Positions 15,970 to 24,272 of a stretch of 41,275 nucleotides of DNA are shown here, piece by piece. The notes beneath the pieces were generated by a model. The model worked only from the letters and a program-made list of their open reading frames with translations, was not told the DNA's origin and made no database searches. The stretch's first letter is position 1; each line of letters begins with the position of its first letter. The stretch lies in contig CAJQSG010000027.1 of assembly GCA_905612525.1 (NCBI GenBank), positions 1 through 41,275 on the forward strand, in the 5' to 3' direction. A program made the translations under genes and the position numbers. This DNA is from an uncultured Candidatus Pelagibacter sp. (GTDB lineage: Bacteria; Pseudomonadota; Alphaproteobacteria; Pelagibacterales; Pelagibacteraceae).

Positions 15970-16557
15970 TTATTCATTATTTGACACTTCTCTTGTTTTT
16001 TTTGCTTTCTCTTTTTCTTTTTTTTCTTTCTTTATTCTTCTTTCAGCTTTTTCAATCGCTTCAACTAAATCTTTTTGAGAAAAAAGTCCTAATGCAACTG
16101 GATCTTTAGGGTTTAAATTATTATAATTCCAATAGCTTTTGTTCTTAATTGATGTCACAGAACCCTTAGTTACTCCAACCAATTTTGCTATTTGTGAATC
16201 TTTTAATAGTGAGTGATGTTTAATTAACCACAAAGATGAATCTGGTTTATCCTGTCTCTTTGATAAAGGTATATATTTTTTAATTTTTTTATCTTCACTT
16301 GATATTTCAATATCAGTATTCTTAATTTGTAGATCTCTATTTTCATCTTTTGAAGAATGCTCAATTTCTTCTCTTGAAAGTTGACCGGATATAATTGGGT
16401 TATATGCCATTATTCCTTTTGCAACTTCTCCGTCCGCAATACCTTGAACTTCTACCTCGTGTAAATTACAGAATTTTGCAATTTGTTTAAATGTTAGCGT
16501 TGTATTTTCTACTAGCCAAACAGCAGTTGCCATAGGCATTAATGGTATGTTAGACAT
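15970..16557 (-). CDS. DUF1013 family protein (TrcR-like cell-cycle regulator)
   Basis: The 195-aa protein has two helix-turn-helix-like halves: MPMATAVWLVENTTLTFKQIAKFC with LHEVEVQGIADGEVAKGI, and DSSLWLIKHHSLLKDSQIAKLVG with TKGSVTSIKNKSYWN. This is the conserved DUF1013 arrangement of alphaproteobacteria, where members have been reported as an RNA-polymerase-associated cell-cycle regulator (TrcR; recalled, not checked). The C terminus is a Lys/Glu-rich tail (KKEKKEKEKAKKTREV). It starts directly at the stop of rpmE with no gap, so the two are one operon. Confidence 0.8.
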   Translation of the reverse strand: MSNIPLMPMATAVWLVENTTLTFKQIAKFCNLHEVEVQGIADGEVAKGIMAYNPIISGQLSREEIEHSSKDENRDLQIKNTDIEISSEDKKIKKYIPLSKRQDKPDSSLWLIKHHSLLKDSQIAKLVGVTKGSVTSIKNKSYWNYNNLNPKDPVALGLFSQKDLVEAIEKAERRIKKEKKEKEKAKKTREVSNNE

Positions 16558-16788
16558 TTAATCCTTCTTTTCTGATCTAAAATTTTGAAATTTTTTATTG
16601 AACTTACTAACTCGACCTTTATCCATTAGTTTTTGCTTTCCACCTGTCCAAGCAGCATGAGATTTAGGGTCGATTTCTAATTTTAAAACATCTCCTTCTT
16701 TTCCCCAAGTAGACCTTGTTTCAAATTGAGAGCCATCAGTCATTGCAACTTTAATAGTATGATAGTTTGGATGTATGTCTTTTTTCAT
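16558..16788 (-). CDS. rpmE: Ribosomal protein L31 (bL31)
   Basis: The 76-residue protein begins [20 protein letters not shown] and contains [40 protein letters not shown], the alphaproteobacterial L31 pattern. It has no Cys, so it is a zinc-free form. No Shine-Dalgarno precedes its ATG, and the best promoter ends only about 7 nt upstream, so the mRNA may be almost leaderless. DUF1013 follows without a gap. Confidence 0.95.
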   Translation of the reverse strand: MKKDIHPNYHTIKVAMTDGSQFETRSTWGKEGDVLKLEIDPKSHAAWTGGKQKLMDKGRVSKFNKKFQNFRSEKKD

Positions 16789-16795
16789 ATCGAGA

Positions 16796-16823
16796 CTTAT
16801 AGCAAAAGAATTTTATAAAACAA
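16796..16823 (-). promoter_or_regulatory. Candidate promoter of rpmE-DUF1013
   Basis: On the - strand TTGTTT (16823-16818) and TATAAG (16801-16796) stand 16 nt apart, and the -10 box is preceded by TGC, giving an extended -10. The -35 box abuts the suhB stop. The predicted start is at about 16789, right at the rpmE ATG. Confidence 0.45.
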
Positions 16824-17564
16824 TTAAAAGTTCTTTAATTTTTCAAGCATTTTGTCGTTAATTGCCATGCTAGAAGCTCTAATTTGGATATTTTTATTTT
16901 GAGAAAGGTCTATTTCATTCAACATACCACCAGCTTCTTTTAAAATTATTATACCTGCTGCTATATCCCATAAATTAAGATCATTTTGAAAATAGCCATC
17001 ATATCTGCCAGCTGCAACATAAGCCATATCAAGTGCAGCACTTCCAGATTTTCTTAAAGGTAAATCAAACTCATCTTTGGATAGGCCACCAGTAGCAAAT
17101 AAACAACTATTAAGATCCCTTTTTTTTGAAACTCTAATTCTTTGATTGTTAAAAAAGGCACCATTTTCTTTCTCAGCATAGAACATTTCATCTTTTATTG
17201 GATCGTAAATCAATCCTGAAACTATTTCATCTCCAGATTTTAGTGCAATCGATATAGCAAAATGAGGTACACCATGTAAAAAATTTGTAGTACCATCTAT
17301 AGGATCTATAATCCAAGTATTATTTTTATCTTTATTTTCTTCAGAACCATCTTCCTCGCTAATAATAGAGTAATAAGGTCTTGCTTTTTTTAATTCTTCA
17401 ATAATTATTTTTTCTGCTTTTAAATCAGCGTTTGAAACAAAATCAGTTGGTCCTTTAATAGAAACTTGTAGTTTTTCTATTTCTCCAAAATCCCTAATTA
17501 AAGCTCTAGAAGCTTTTTCAGCAGCCTTGATCATTACATTGAGGTTAGCTGATATCGACTGCAT
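16824..17564 (-). CDS. suhB: Inositol-1-monophosphatase family protein
   Basis: This 246-aa enzyme of the inositol monophosphatase family has the metal-binding residues: Glu70/Glu71 in IISEEDG, Asp87 and Asp90 in IIDPIDGTTNFLHG, and LWDIAAGIIILKEAGG near the C terminus. It hydrolyses inositol-1-phosphate or a similar phosphate ester; in E. coli SuhB also takes part in rRNA antitermination complexes. Its position between efp and rpmE, among translation genes, would suit that second role. It starts 5 nt after the efp stop. Confidence 0.92.
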   Translation of the reverse strand: MQSISANLNVMIKAAEKASRALIRDFGEIEKLQVSIKGPTDFVSNADLKAEKIIIEELKKARPYYSIISEEDGSEENKDKNNTWIIDPIDGTTNFLHGVPHFAISIALKSGDEIVSGLIYDPIKDEMFYAEKENGAFFNNQRIRVSKKRDLNSCLFATGGLSKDEFDLPLRKSGSAALDMAYVAAGRYDGYFQNDLNLWDIAAGIIILKEAGGMLNEIDLSQNKNIQIRASSMAINDKMLEKLKNF

Positions 17565-17569
17565 AAGAT

Positions 17570-18130
17570 TTATATTTTTTTGATATATTCCATAGTTCTA
17601 GTATCAACTATAATCTTATCTCCACTATCAATAAAGGGAGGCACTTGAATATTTATTCCATTATCTAAAGTTGCAGGTTTATAGGAAGAGGAAACTGTTT
17701 GACCTTTAAGAGCAACATCAGTTGTTTCAATTATACATGTAACATGATTGGGTAGGTCTACCATTAGTGGTTCTTCGTTGTAAAAGCTTATACTTACTTC
17801 TAAGTTTTCTGTCAGCATTTTACCTTTGTCGCCAACAATCTCTTTTTTAATATTAATTTGTTCGTAAGATTTTGGATTCATAAAATGATAATCTGTCTCA
17901 TCACTATACAAATAGTTAAATTTAGTTTCATCTAGTGACGCTTTTTCAACAGATTCACTTGATCTGAATCTTTCATTTAATTTTGTATTTTTATTCACAC
18001 TTTTCATTTCAACTTGTGCAAAAGCACCGCCTTTACCAGGTTTTACATGTTGTGTTTTTAATACTTGCCAAAGATCATTCTTGTATTCAATCAACATACC
18101 AACTCTAATTTCACTTGCATATAATTTCAT
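17570..18130 (-). CDS. efp: Translation elongation factor P
   Basis: The 186-aa protein has the three EF-P domains: KOW-like N-terminal domain (EIRVGMLIEYKNDLWQVL), with Lys33 at the tip of VKPGKGGAFAQV, which is the site modified in other bacteria; then two OB domains ending with VDTRTMEYIKKI. It relieves stalling at proline runs. Length and motifs are standard. Lys33 followed by GG suggests lysine-type modification, but no epmA/epmB is in the window. Its ATG overlaps the thiE stop by 4 nt. Confidence 0.97.
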   Translation of the reverse strand: MKLYASEIRVGMLIEYKNDLWQVLKTQHVKPGKGGAFAQVEMKSVNKNTKLNERFRSSESVEKASLDETKFNYLYSDETDYHFMNPKSYEQINIKKEIVGDKGKMLTENLEVSISFYNEEPLMVDLPNHVTCIIETTDVALKGQTVSSSYKPATLDNGINIQVPPFIDSGDKIIVDTRTMEYIKKI

Positions 18131-18750
18131 TTTAATTTTTTAATAGCTTCTAATGGTTTGTATCTTTTATTATTCCAAATGTAGCCTGAAATAGCTAAAA
18201 AGTTAGCTTTATTCAATAAAAGTTTTTTATAATTATTAAACTTTATACCACCAATGGCCACAATTGGCAGTGATGTTATTTTTTTAACAGATTTTAATAT
18301 TGTCAAACTAGCTCTATATTTAATTATCTTAGTTTTAGATGTATAAAATGCTCCAAATGCTAAATAATCAGCACCATTCTTAATAGCACTCTTTGCTAAA
18401 TCAATGGAATTGTGACAAGTGACACCAATAATTTTTTTTTTTAATATCTTTCTGGCCTTTATTAAATCCATATCTTTTTGACCTAAATGACAACCATCTG
18501 CATTAAGTTTTTTAGCAAGCAGCGGGTCATCGTTAATTAAGAGTTTAACTTTGTATTTCTTGCAAATTTTTTTAATTTTTGTTCCAATAATCAATTTATT
18601 TAGATTTGTTTCTTTTTTAAGTCTTAACTGAAAGTAACTTACCTTACCTGATCTTAATACAAGAGCTAAATCAGTATAAAAGTTTTTATTACCTATTTTA
18701 TCTGGGGAAATTAAATAAACAAATTTCTTATTTGTTTTATTTTGTTTCAA
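18127..18750 (-). CDS. thiE: Thiamine-phosphate synthase
   Basis: ThiE joins HMP-PP and thiazole phosphate into thiamine phosphate. The 207-aa TIM-barrel protein shows FVYLISPD, YFQLRLKK (substrate-binding Arg/Lys), LLINDDPLLAKKLNADGCHL with GQKD, GVTCHNSIDLAKSAIKNGAD, YLAFGAFYTSKTK and LPIVAIGGI. The start chosen is TTG at 18750, 14 nt inside fba; residues before it only read the fba gene out of frame and match nothing. There is no in-frame ATG close to the first strand. It is somewhat divergent (YFQLR for VQLR, FYTSKTK for the usual FPTxTK). Confidence 0.85.
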   Translation of the reverse strand: MKQNKTNKKFVYLISPDKIGNKNFYTDLALVLRSGKVSYFQLRLKKETNLNKLIIGTKIKKICKKYKVKLLINDDPLLAKKLNADGCHLGQKDMDLIKARKILKKKIIGVTCHNSIDLAKSAIKNGADYLAFGAFYTSKTKIIKYRASLTILKSVKKITSLPIVAIGGIKFNNYKKLLLNKANFLAISGYIWNNKRYKPLEAIKKLK

Positions 18751-19747
18751 GTTCTGCTGACCATTTACCTTGAGTTGCCAATGAACACATGTTGGCTCTG
18801 TGGTCGAAGACTTTTTGAGTACCTTTAATATTCTTAATATCTTTTGACCAAAATTTAAGTGCACTTTGTTGTAAAGCTCTTCCATAAGAATAGGTCATAA
18901 TAAAATTTGTGTCATTATATTTATTAATTAAGTTTAAATTTTCAGTTGCTTCTATTTCTGTTTGACCACCAGATAAAAAAGCAATTCCTGGAACATCTGA
19001 AGGTACATTTTCCTTTAGACACTTCAGCGTTAGCTTTGCTATTTCATCACTTGGTATTTTTTTATTAGAAGTAGTTCCTGGTAAGATCATATTAGGTTTT
19101 AAAATTATTCCAGTTAAATCAATTTTATGTATAATTAATTCCTCAAAACATTTATTAATGACTTCAGAGGTTTTTTTAAGACAAGCTTCAGCAGAATGAC
19201 TTCCATCCATTAAAACTTCAGGCTCAACAATTGGAACCATTCCACATTCTTGGACTAATGCAGAATATCTTGCTAATGCATGAGCATTAGAGTGAAGTGA
19301 TAGTTTGCTTGGATATTTATCTGAAATATTATAAACACCTCTCCATTTTGTAAATCTAGCACCAAGTTTGTAGTATAATTTTAGCCTTTCTCTCAAACCA
19401 TCTAGGCCTTCTGTGATTTTTTCTTCAGTTGATCCCGCTAGAACTTTTGCGCCAGTATCAACTTTAATTCCAGGAACTGCTCCAGTTGTAGAGATTAATT
19501 CAGGGATAGTTTTTTTTGAATTAGAAATTTGGTTAATTGTTTCATCATATAAAATAACACCTCCAATAAAATCTTTCATTCCATTGGCAGAGAATAAAGT
19601 TTCTCTAAACAGCAATCTATTTTCTGGATTTGAGGGAACGTTGACAGAATCTAGTCTTTTAGTCATAGTTCCATTGCTTTCATCAGCAGCAAGGATTCCT
19701 TTGCCACTAGATAATATTTTTAATGCAATTTTATTTAGTTCTGACAT
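18737..19747 (-). CDS. fba: Fructose-bisphosphate aldolase, class I
   Basis: The 336-aa enzyme is of the metal-independent class I type: GKGILAADESNGTMTKRLDS (Asp22), KWRGVYNISD (Lys134), VPIVEPEVLMDG, and the Schiff-base Lys217 in GIILKPNMILPGT, then FLSGGQTEIEATENLNL and SYGRALQQSALKFW. It cleaves or forms fructose-1,6-bisphosphate. It starts just after the pgk stop with no intergenic space. Neighbours pgk, gap and tkt form one carbon-metabolism operon. thiE begins inside its last codons. Confidence 0.96.
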   Translation of the reverse strand: MSELNKIALKILSSGKGILAADESNGTMTKRLDSVNVPSNPENRLLFRETLFSANGMKDFIGGVILYDETINQISNSKKTIPELISTTGAVPGIKVDTGAKVLAGSTEEKITEGLDGLRERLKLYYKLGARFTKWRGVYNISDKYPSKLSLHSNAHALARYSALVQECGMVPIVEPEVLMDGSHSAEACLKKTSEVINKCFEELIIHKIDLTGIILKPNMILPGTTSNKKIPSDEIAKLTLKCLKENVPSDVPGIAFLSGGQTEIEATENLNLINKYNDTNFIMTYSYGRALQQSALKFWSKDIKNIKGTQKVFDHRANMCSLATQGKWSAELETK

Positions 19748-19748
19748 A

Positions 19749-20927
19749 TCAATTGAGTGCTTTTATACCAGGAAGTTCTTTTCCTTCAAGGTATTCTAAG
19801 AAGGCTCCACCAGCAGTTGAAACAAAATTAAAGTGACTGGTTGCCCCTACACTATTCAACAAAGCAACAGTATCGCCACCACCGGCTACTGAATAAATTT
19901 TATTATTTTTGTTTTTTTCAACAATCTTTTTTGCAATTTCCATGCTTCCTTTAGAAAAACTAGGGTTTTCAAAGTAACCTGCAGGTCCATTCCATAAAAT
20001 AGTACTACTGCCTTCAATTAATTGATTAATAACCTTAATTGTTTTAGGACCAATATCTAGAATTAATTCGTCTTTAGAAACATTATTCAACTCTTTTATT
20101 TCAGGTGATCCATTCAAATCTTTTCCTACTACGACATCTTCAGGATAAATTATTTTACAGCTTTCTTTTTTGGATAGAGTGAATATTTCTTCAATGATTT
20201 GGTCACAATCACTCTCTTGAATAGATTTCCCAATTTCATACCCTTTATATTTAAGTATATTATTTGCCATCCCACCAACTATTATAATATTATCAAGTTT
20301 AGATATTAAGTTTTTAATTATATCAATTTTAGATGATATTTTAGAGCCACCTATGATGCAGGTTATGGGTCTTAGAATTTCAGATGTAATTTTAGTTAGA
20401 GCATCAATTTCTATATTTAATTGGAGACCAGCATATGAAGGAATAAATTTAGTAATTTCAAAAATTGAAGCATGAGCTCTATGTGAGCATGAGAAAGCAT
20501 CATTAACATAAATATCAGCTAGACTTGCTAAGTGCCTTGCAAATTCATTATCATTTTTTTCTTCTTCTTCATAAAACCTAAGATTTTCAAGTATTACAAT
20601 TTTTTCATCATGAGTATTAAATAAATCAGCTGAGTTAATTTCTTTTATATTTTTTGAAATAAGCCTTATATTATGGTTCAATTTATTTTTTAAACTTTCA
20701 CATATTGGTTTAAGAGAAAGTTCATTAACAACTTTACCCTTAGGTCTACCAACATGAGACAGTATTATAATCTTGGTATTATTTTTTAATAAAAATTTAA
20801 TAGTAGGTAAAATTTTATCTATTCGAGTTGTGTCAGTAATCTTTCCATTATGTAATGGAACGTTTAAATCTAGTCTAAGTAATACTTTTTTTTGATTAAG
20901 ATTTGGCTCGTCTTTTATATTTCTCAT
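19749..20927 (-). CDS. pgk: Phosphoglycerate kinase
   Basis: The 392-aa enzyme interconverts 1,3-bisphosphoglycerate/ADP and 3-phosphoglycerate/ATP. It has VLLRLDLNVPLHNGKITDTT, IIILSHVGRPKGKV, VILENLRFYEEEEKND, VNDAFSCSHRAHAS, ILWNGPAGYFENPSF and VAGGGDTVALLNS in the right order. The ATG overlaps the gap stop by one nucleotide. No truncated domains; length is normal. Confidence 0.97.
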   Translation of the reverse strand: MRNIKDEPNLNQKKVLLRLDLNVPLHNGKITDTTRIDKILPTIKFLLKNNTKIIILSHVGRPKGKVVNELSLKPICESLKNKLNHNIRLISKNIKEINSADLFNTHDEKIVILENLRFYEEEEKNDNEFARHLASLADIYVNDAFSCSHRAHASIFEITKFIPSYAGLQLNIEIDALTKITSEILRPITCIIGGSKISSKIDIIKNLISKLDNIIIVGGMANNILKYKGYEIGKSIQESDCDQIIEEIFTLSKKESCKIIYPEDVVVGKDLNGSPEIKELNNVSKDELILDIGPKTIKVINQLIEGSSTILWNGPAGYFENPSFSKGSMEIAKKIVEKNKNNKIYSVAGGGDTVALLNSVGATSHFNFVSTAGGAFLEYLEGKELPGIKALN

Positions 20928-21934
20928 TAAGAGATTTGATCAAGATATTCAGCAATATCACACATTCTATTTGAAAAACCCCACTCGTTATCATACCACG
21001 CTGAGATTTTACCCATATTACCACCAACAACACTTGTTAATGAGGCATCTATGGTTGCTGATGCAGAGTTGTGATTAAAATCAATTGATACTAGTTTTTC
21101 ATAGGTAATTTCTAAAACTCTTTTAGATTGGTTTTTGGAAGCAGTGGTAAAAACCTCATTAATTTTTTCTTTTGTTATTTCTTTTTTTGTACAAAAAACA
21201 AGCTCTATTAGTGAAACATTAGGTGTCGGAACTCTCATGGCCACACCTTCAAGTTTTCCTTTTAATGAGGGAATAATTTCACCTATTGCTTTTGATGCAC
21301 CTGTAGATGTTGGAACAATTGATTGACTAGCAGATCTGGCTCTTCTAGGATCCCTATGTGAATTGTCTAAAATTCTTTGGTCACTAGTAAAAGCATGAAT
21401 AGTTGTCATAAATCCTTTTTCAATTTCAAAACTTTCATTTAAAACATTAACAACTGGAGCTAGGCAGTTAGTCGTACAAGAAGCAGCAGAAATAATCTGA
21501 TCATCTTTAGTTAAAATATTTTCATTTACGCCATAAACGATAGTCTTGTCTGCATTTTTACATGGAGCAGAAACGATAACTTTTTTTGCTCCATTTTTTA
21601 TATGAGATAATAATTTTTCTTTAGAATTAAATTTTCCAGTACACTCCAAAACATAATCAACATCAAATTTTTTCCAGTTTATATCTTCAATGTTAGATTC
21701 TTGAGAAAATGAAATTTTATCTTTATTTATAATTAAATGATTTTCATCAAAATCTAAGTCTGCATTAAATTTTCCATGGATTGAATCATATTTAATTAAA
21801 GCGCAACTTGCTTCAGAATTAGACCTATTATTAATATGCTTAATTCTTATATTTTTGTTTTGGCTTTCAATAATTGCTCTAATTACCATTCTACCAATTC
21901 TTCCCATTCCATTAATTCCAACTTTTATTGTCAT
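20927..21934 (-). CDS. gap: Glyceraldehyde-3-phosphate dehydrogenase, probable NADP-accepting type
   Basis: The 335-aa GAPDH has INGMGRIGRMVIRA, the catalytic Cys153 in SASCTTNCLAPV, His180 in MTTIHAFTSDQ, and WYDNEWGFSNRM. Two cofactor-site features stand out: the Asp that binds the NAD ribose (B. stearothermophilus Asp32) is Asn36 followed by Arg in HINNRSNS, and Leu187-Pro188 is Asn191-Ser192 in LDNSHRD. In the B. stearothermophilus enzyme, changing these positions (with Ser at 188) shifted use towards NADP. NADP or dual use is therefore inferred; the direction would favour gluconeogenesis. Two nt separate it from tkt. Confidence 0.95.
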   Translation of the reverse strand: MTIKVGINGMGRIGRMVIRAIIESQNKNIRIKHINNRSNSEASCALIKYDSIHGKFNADLDFDENHLIINKDKISFSQESNIEDINWKKFDVDYVLECTGKFNSKEKLLSHIKNGAKKVIVSAPCKNADKTIVYGVNENILTKDDQIISAASCTTNCLAPVVNVLNESFEIEKGFMTTIHAFTSDQRILDNSHRDPRRARSASQSIVPTSTGASKAIGEIIPSLKGKLEGVAMRVPTPNVSLIELVFCTKKEITKEKINEVFTTASKNQSKRVLEITYEKLVSIDFNHNSASATIDASLTSVVGGNMGKISAWYDNEWGFSNRMCDIAEYLDQIS

Positions 21935-21936
21935 AT

Positions 21937-23895
21937 TTAACTCTTTATTAGATTCTTAGTTTTTTTGGAAATATTTTCAGCTGTTAATCCAAAATATTTG
22001 TAAATTTCTTTATATGGTGCACTTTTACCAAATGTATCAATTCCAAAAGCTAAACCTTCAGTTCCAATATATTTTCTCCAACAATCTGTTGAAGCGGCTT
22101 CAATAGATATCTTAAACTTTGTTTCACCAAGAATTTTTTCTTTATAAGATTTTGATTGTGAATCAAAAAGATCTTGGCATGGTACCGATATAACTTTAGT
22201 GTATATTTTATCTTTGGCTAATTTATGGCTAGTCTCAATTGCCAAATTAACCTCAGAGCCACTAGCAAGTATAGTTAAATGGATCTTTTTATTAGTTCTT
22301 AAAACTTCATAGGCCCCAAAAGAGCATCTATTTATATTCGAATATTTTTCTCTAATAGGATTAAGATTTTGCCTAGTTAAAGATAATACACTTGGTGTTC
22401 CAGAATCTTTTAACGCTACTTCCCAACATTCAATAGTTTCCATTCTGTCTGCAGGTCTAAACACATTTAAGTTAGGTATAGATCTTAATCCAGATAGTTG
22501 CTCGATTGGTTGATGTGTTGGTCCATCTTCGCCCAAACCAATTGAATCATGAGTCATTACATAAATAACACGTAGTCCCATTAATGCTGATAAACGAATT
22601 GAAGGTTTACAGTAATCTGAAAATATTAAGAACGTACCACCATAAGGAATAAATTTACTATGAAGTGCTAGTCCATTCATTATTCCAGACATTGCGTGTT
22701 CTCGAACACCATAGTGAATATAATCACCATCAAAATTAGCAGGTTTAATAACATTATGATGTTTTGTTTTAGTGTTATTAGATCCAGCTAAGTCAGCCGA
22801 ACCACCAATTAAAGTATTATTTTCTTTAGTAAGTGCATTTAAAGTTAACTCAGAAGCCTTACGTGAAGCTAGGCTTTGGTTTTCTTTAAGAGAATTTTGT
22901 TTTTCTGATTTTAAAGTTTTAGAGAAATTATTTTTAAATACTCTATCTACTAAATTTTTTTTTCTTTTATAAATTTTATTCCATGCAGACTCAAGTTTTG
23001 AACCTTTGTTACCAATTTTTTTCCACTCATTCAAAATACTTTTGGGAACTTCAAAAGGTTTATATTTCCAATCCAACACTTTTCGAACCAGTTTAATCTC
23101 ATCCACACCAATAGGGCTTCCATGTGAAGAGGCTTTACCAGACTTATTAGGTGAGCCATAACCAATTTTTGTTTTGCATGAAATGACTGTTGGTTTTTTT
23201 GCATTTTGAACCTTTTTTAATGCTACAAAAATTTCTTTTTCATTATGACCATTAATCAGTATGTAATCCCATCCATAACTTTCAAATCTCTTTTTGAAAT
23301 TATCTGAAACAGCTAAACTAGTTGGTCCATCAATTGATATTGAGTTATTATCAAAAAGCATAACTAGATTTTTTAATTTTAAGTGCCCAGCCAAACTCAT
23401 TGCTTCATGGCTAATACCCTCCATTAAACATCCGTCTCCTGCTAAAACATAAGTTTTATGGTTTATTATTTCTTTACCTAGTTTTTTCTTTAAAATTTCT
23501 TCCGCAATAGCAAACCCAACTGAATTAGCAATTCCTTGCCCAAGGGGACCTGTTGTAGTTTCAATGCCGGTACCAGGGTGATACTCGGGGTGACCCGCAC
23601 AAATAGATTTTAATTGTCTAAAATTTTTAATATCATTTAAGGAAATACTTTTGTACCCAGTTAAATGTAGTAAAGAATAAAGGAGCATAGAACCATGACC
23701 AGCAGATAAAACAAATCTATCTCTATTTAACCAGTTGGGATTTTTTGGATTAAATCTAAGAAAATTTTTAAATAAAACGGTTGCTACATCTGCCATACCC
23801 ATGGGCATGCCAGGGTGTCCAGAATTTGCTTTTTGGACAGCATCTATTGTCAAAAACCTTATTGCACTTGATAAATCTTTATGTAATTTGTTCAA
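21937..23895 (-). CDS. tkt: Transketolase
   Basis: This 652-aa thiamine-diphosphate enzyme moves two-carbon units in the non-oxidative pentose phosphate path. It shows NSGHPGMPMGMADVA, LSAGHGSMLLYSLLHLTGY, the ThDP motif GDGCLMEGISHEAMSLAGHL to DNNSISIDG, YGVREHAMSGIMNGLALH and THDSIGLGEDGPTHQPIEQL. The start is taken as TTG at 23895 (MNKLHKDLSSAIRFL), because AGGA at 23904-23901 is a fitting ribosome site 5 nt ahead; a TTG at 23925 would add ten residues that match nothing. It heads the tkt-gap-pgk-fba-thiE-efp-suhB run. Confidence 0.96.
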   Translation of the reverse strand: MNKLHKDLSSAIRFLTIDAVQKANSGHPGMPMGMADVATVLFKNFLRFNPKNPNWLNRDRFVLSAGHGSMLLYSLLHLTGYKSISLNDIKNFRQLKSICAGHPEYHPGTGIETTTGPLGQGIANSVGFAIAEEILKKKLGKEIINHKTYVLAGDGCLMEGISHEAMSLAGHLKLKNLVMLFDNNSISIDGPTSLAVSDNFKKRFESYGWDYILINGHNEKEIFVALKKVQNAKKPTVISCKTKIGYGSPNKSGKASSHGSPIGVDEIKLVRKVLDWKYKPFEVPKSILNEWKKIGNKGSKLESAWNKIYKRKKNLVDRVFKNNFSKTLKSEKQNSLKENQSLASRKASELTLNALTKENNTLIGGSADLAGSNNTKTKHHNVIKPANFDGDYIHYGVREHAMSGIMNGLALHSKFIPYGGTFLIFSDYCKPSIRLSALMGLRVIYVMTHDSIGLGEDGPTHQPIEQLSGLRSIPNLNVFRPADRMETIECWEVALKDSGTPSVLSLTRQNLNPIREKYSNINRCSFGAYEVLRTNKKIHLTILASGSEVNLAIETSHKLAKDKIYTKVISVPCQDLFDSQSKSYKEKILGETKFKISIEAASTDCWRKYIGTEGLAFGIDTFGKSAPYKEIYKYFGLTAENISKKTKNLIKS

Positions 23896-23900
23896 AAATA

Positions 23901-23904
23901 TCCT
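23901..23904 (-). promoter_or_regulatory. Ribosome-binding site deciding the tkt start
   Basis: AGGA on the - strand lies 5 nt ahead of TTG at 23895 and would fall inside the coding region of the longer TTG start at 23925, so it supports the shorter protein. Confidence 0.55.
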
Positions 23905-23948
23905 ATCTAGACTTAGAAGACTCAATTTAATAATATAAATATATATAT

Positions 23949-24272
23949 ATGAAAACAGACAGTGAAAAAGAAAAAAAGCTTAGTTTTGCACTTAATAAAT
24001 TGAAAAGTTTAAATTTACAGAACCCAACATTAACGTCCAATTTAGAAAACTTAAACACTCAAAAAAATCAATTAGAAATTGAAAAAAAACAAATAGAAGA
24101 AAAATATCAAAATTTAGAAAGTGAATACAAAGCTCTTAATCAAAAATTAGAAGATATTAGCCAACAAAAAATAGACGAACAAAAAAAAGAGACAGAATTT
24201 TCAGAAAAAATAGATGAATTAAATCAAGAAACAGATACTTTATTGGAGGAAATAGATAAATGGCAAATGTAA
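23949..24272 (+). CDS. Coiled-coil protein (DUF4164-like) paired with zapA
   Basis: The 107-aa protein is almost wholly a coiled coil (residues about 25-103; NLENLNTQKNQLEIEKKQIE, then KYQNLESEYKALNQKLEDIS) with no Cys, signal or membrane segment. Its 3' end overlaps zapA by 13 nt. A short coiled-coil gene in front of zapA is typical of alphaproteobacteria (DUF4164 family), which suggests a partner in ZapA/FtsZ-ring organisation. The assignment is by size, composition and position. It diverges from tkt with only 53 bp between the starts, which contains an ATATAT run. Confidence 0.65.
   Translation: MKTDSEKEKKLSFALNKLKSLNLQNPTLTSNLENLNTQKNQLEIEKKQIEEKYQNLESEYKALNQKLEDISQQKIDEQKKETEFSEKIDELNQETDTLLEEIDKWQM

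Noticed and set aside
18751..18885. N-terminal 45 codons of a longer thiE frame
   Set aside because: They read fba out of frame and match no ThiE sequence.
23926..23950. ATATAT run between tkt and the coiled-coil gene
   Set aside because: Simple AT-rich repeat as expected at this base composition; no specific structure.
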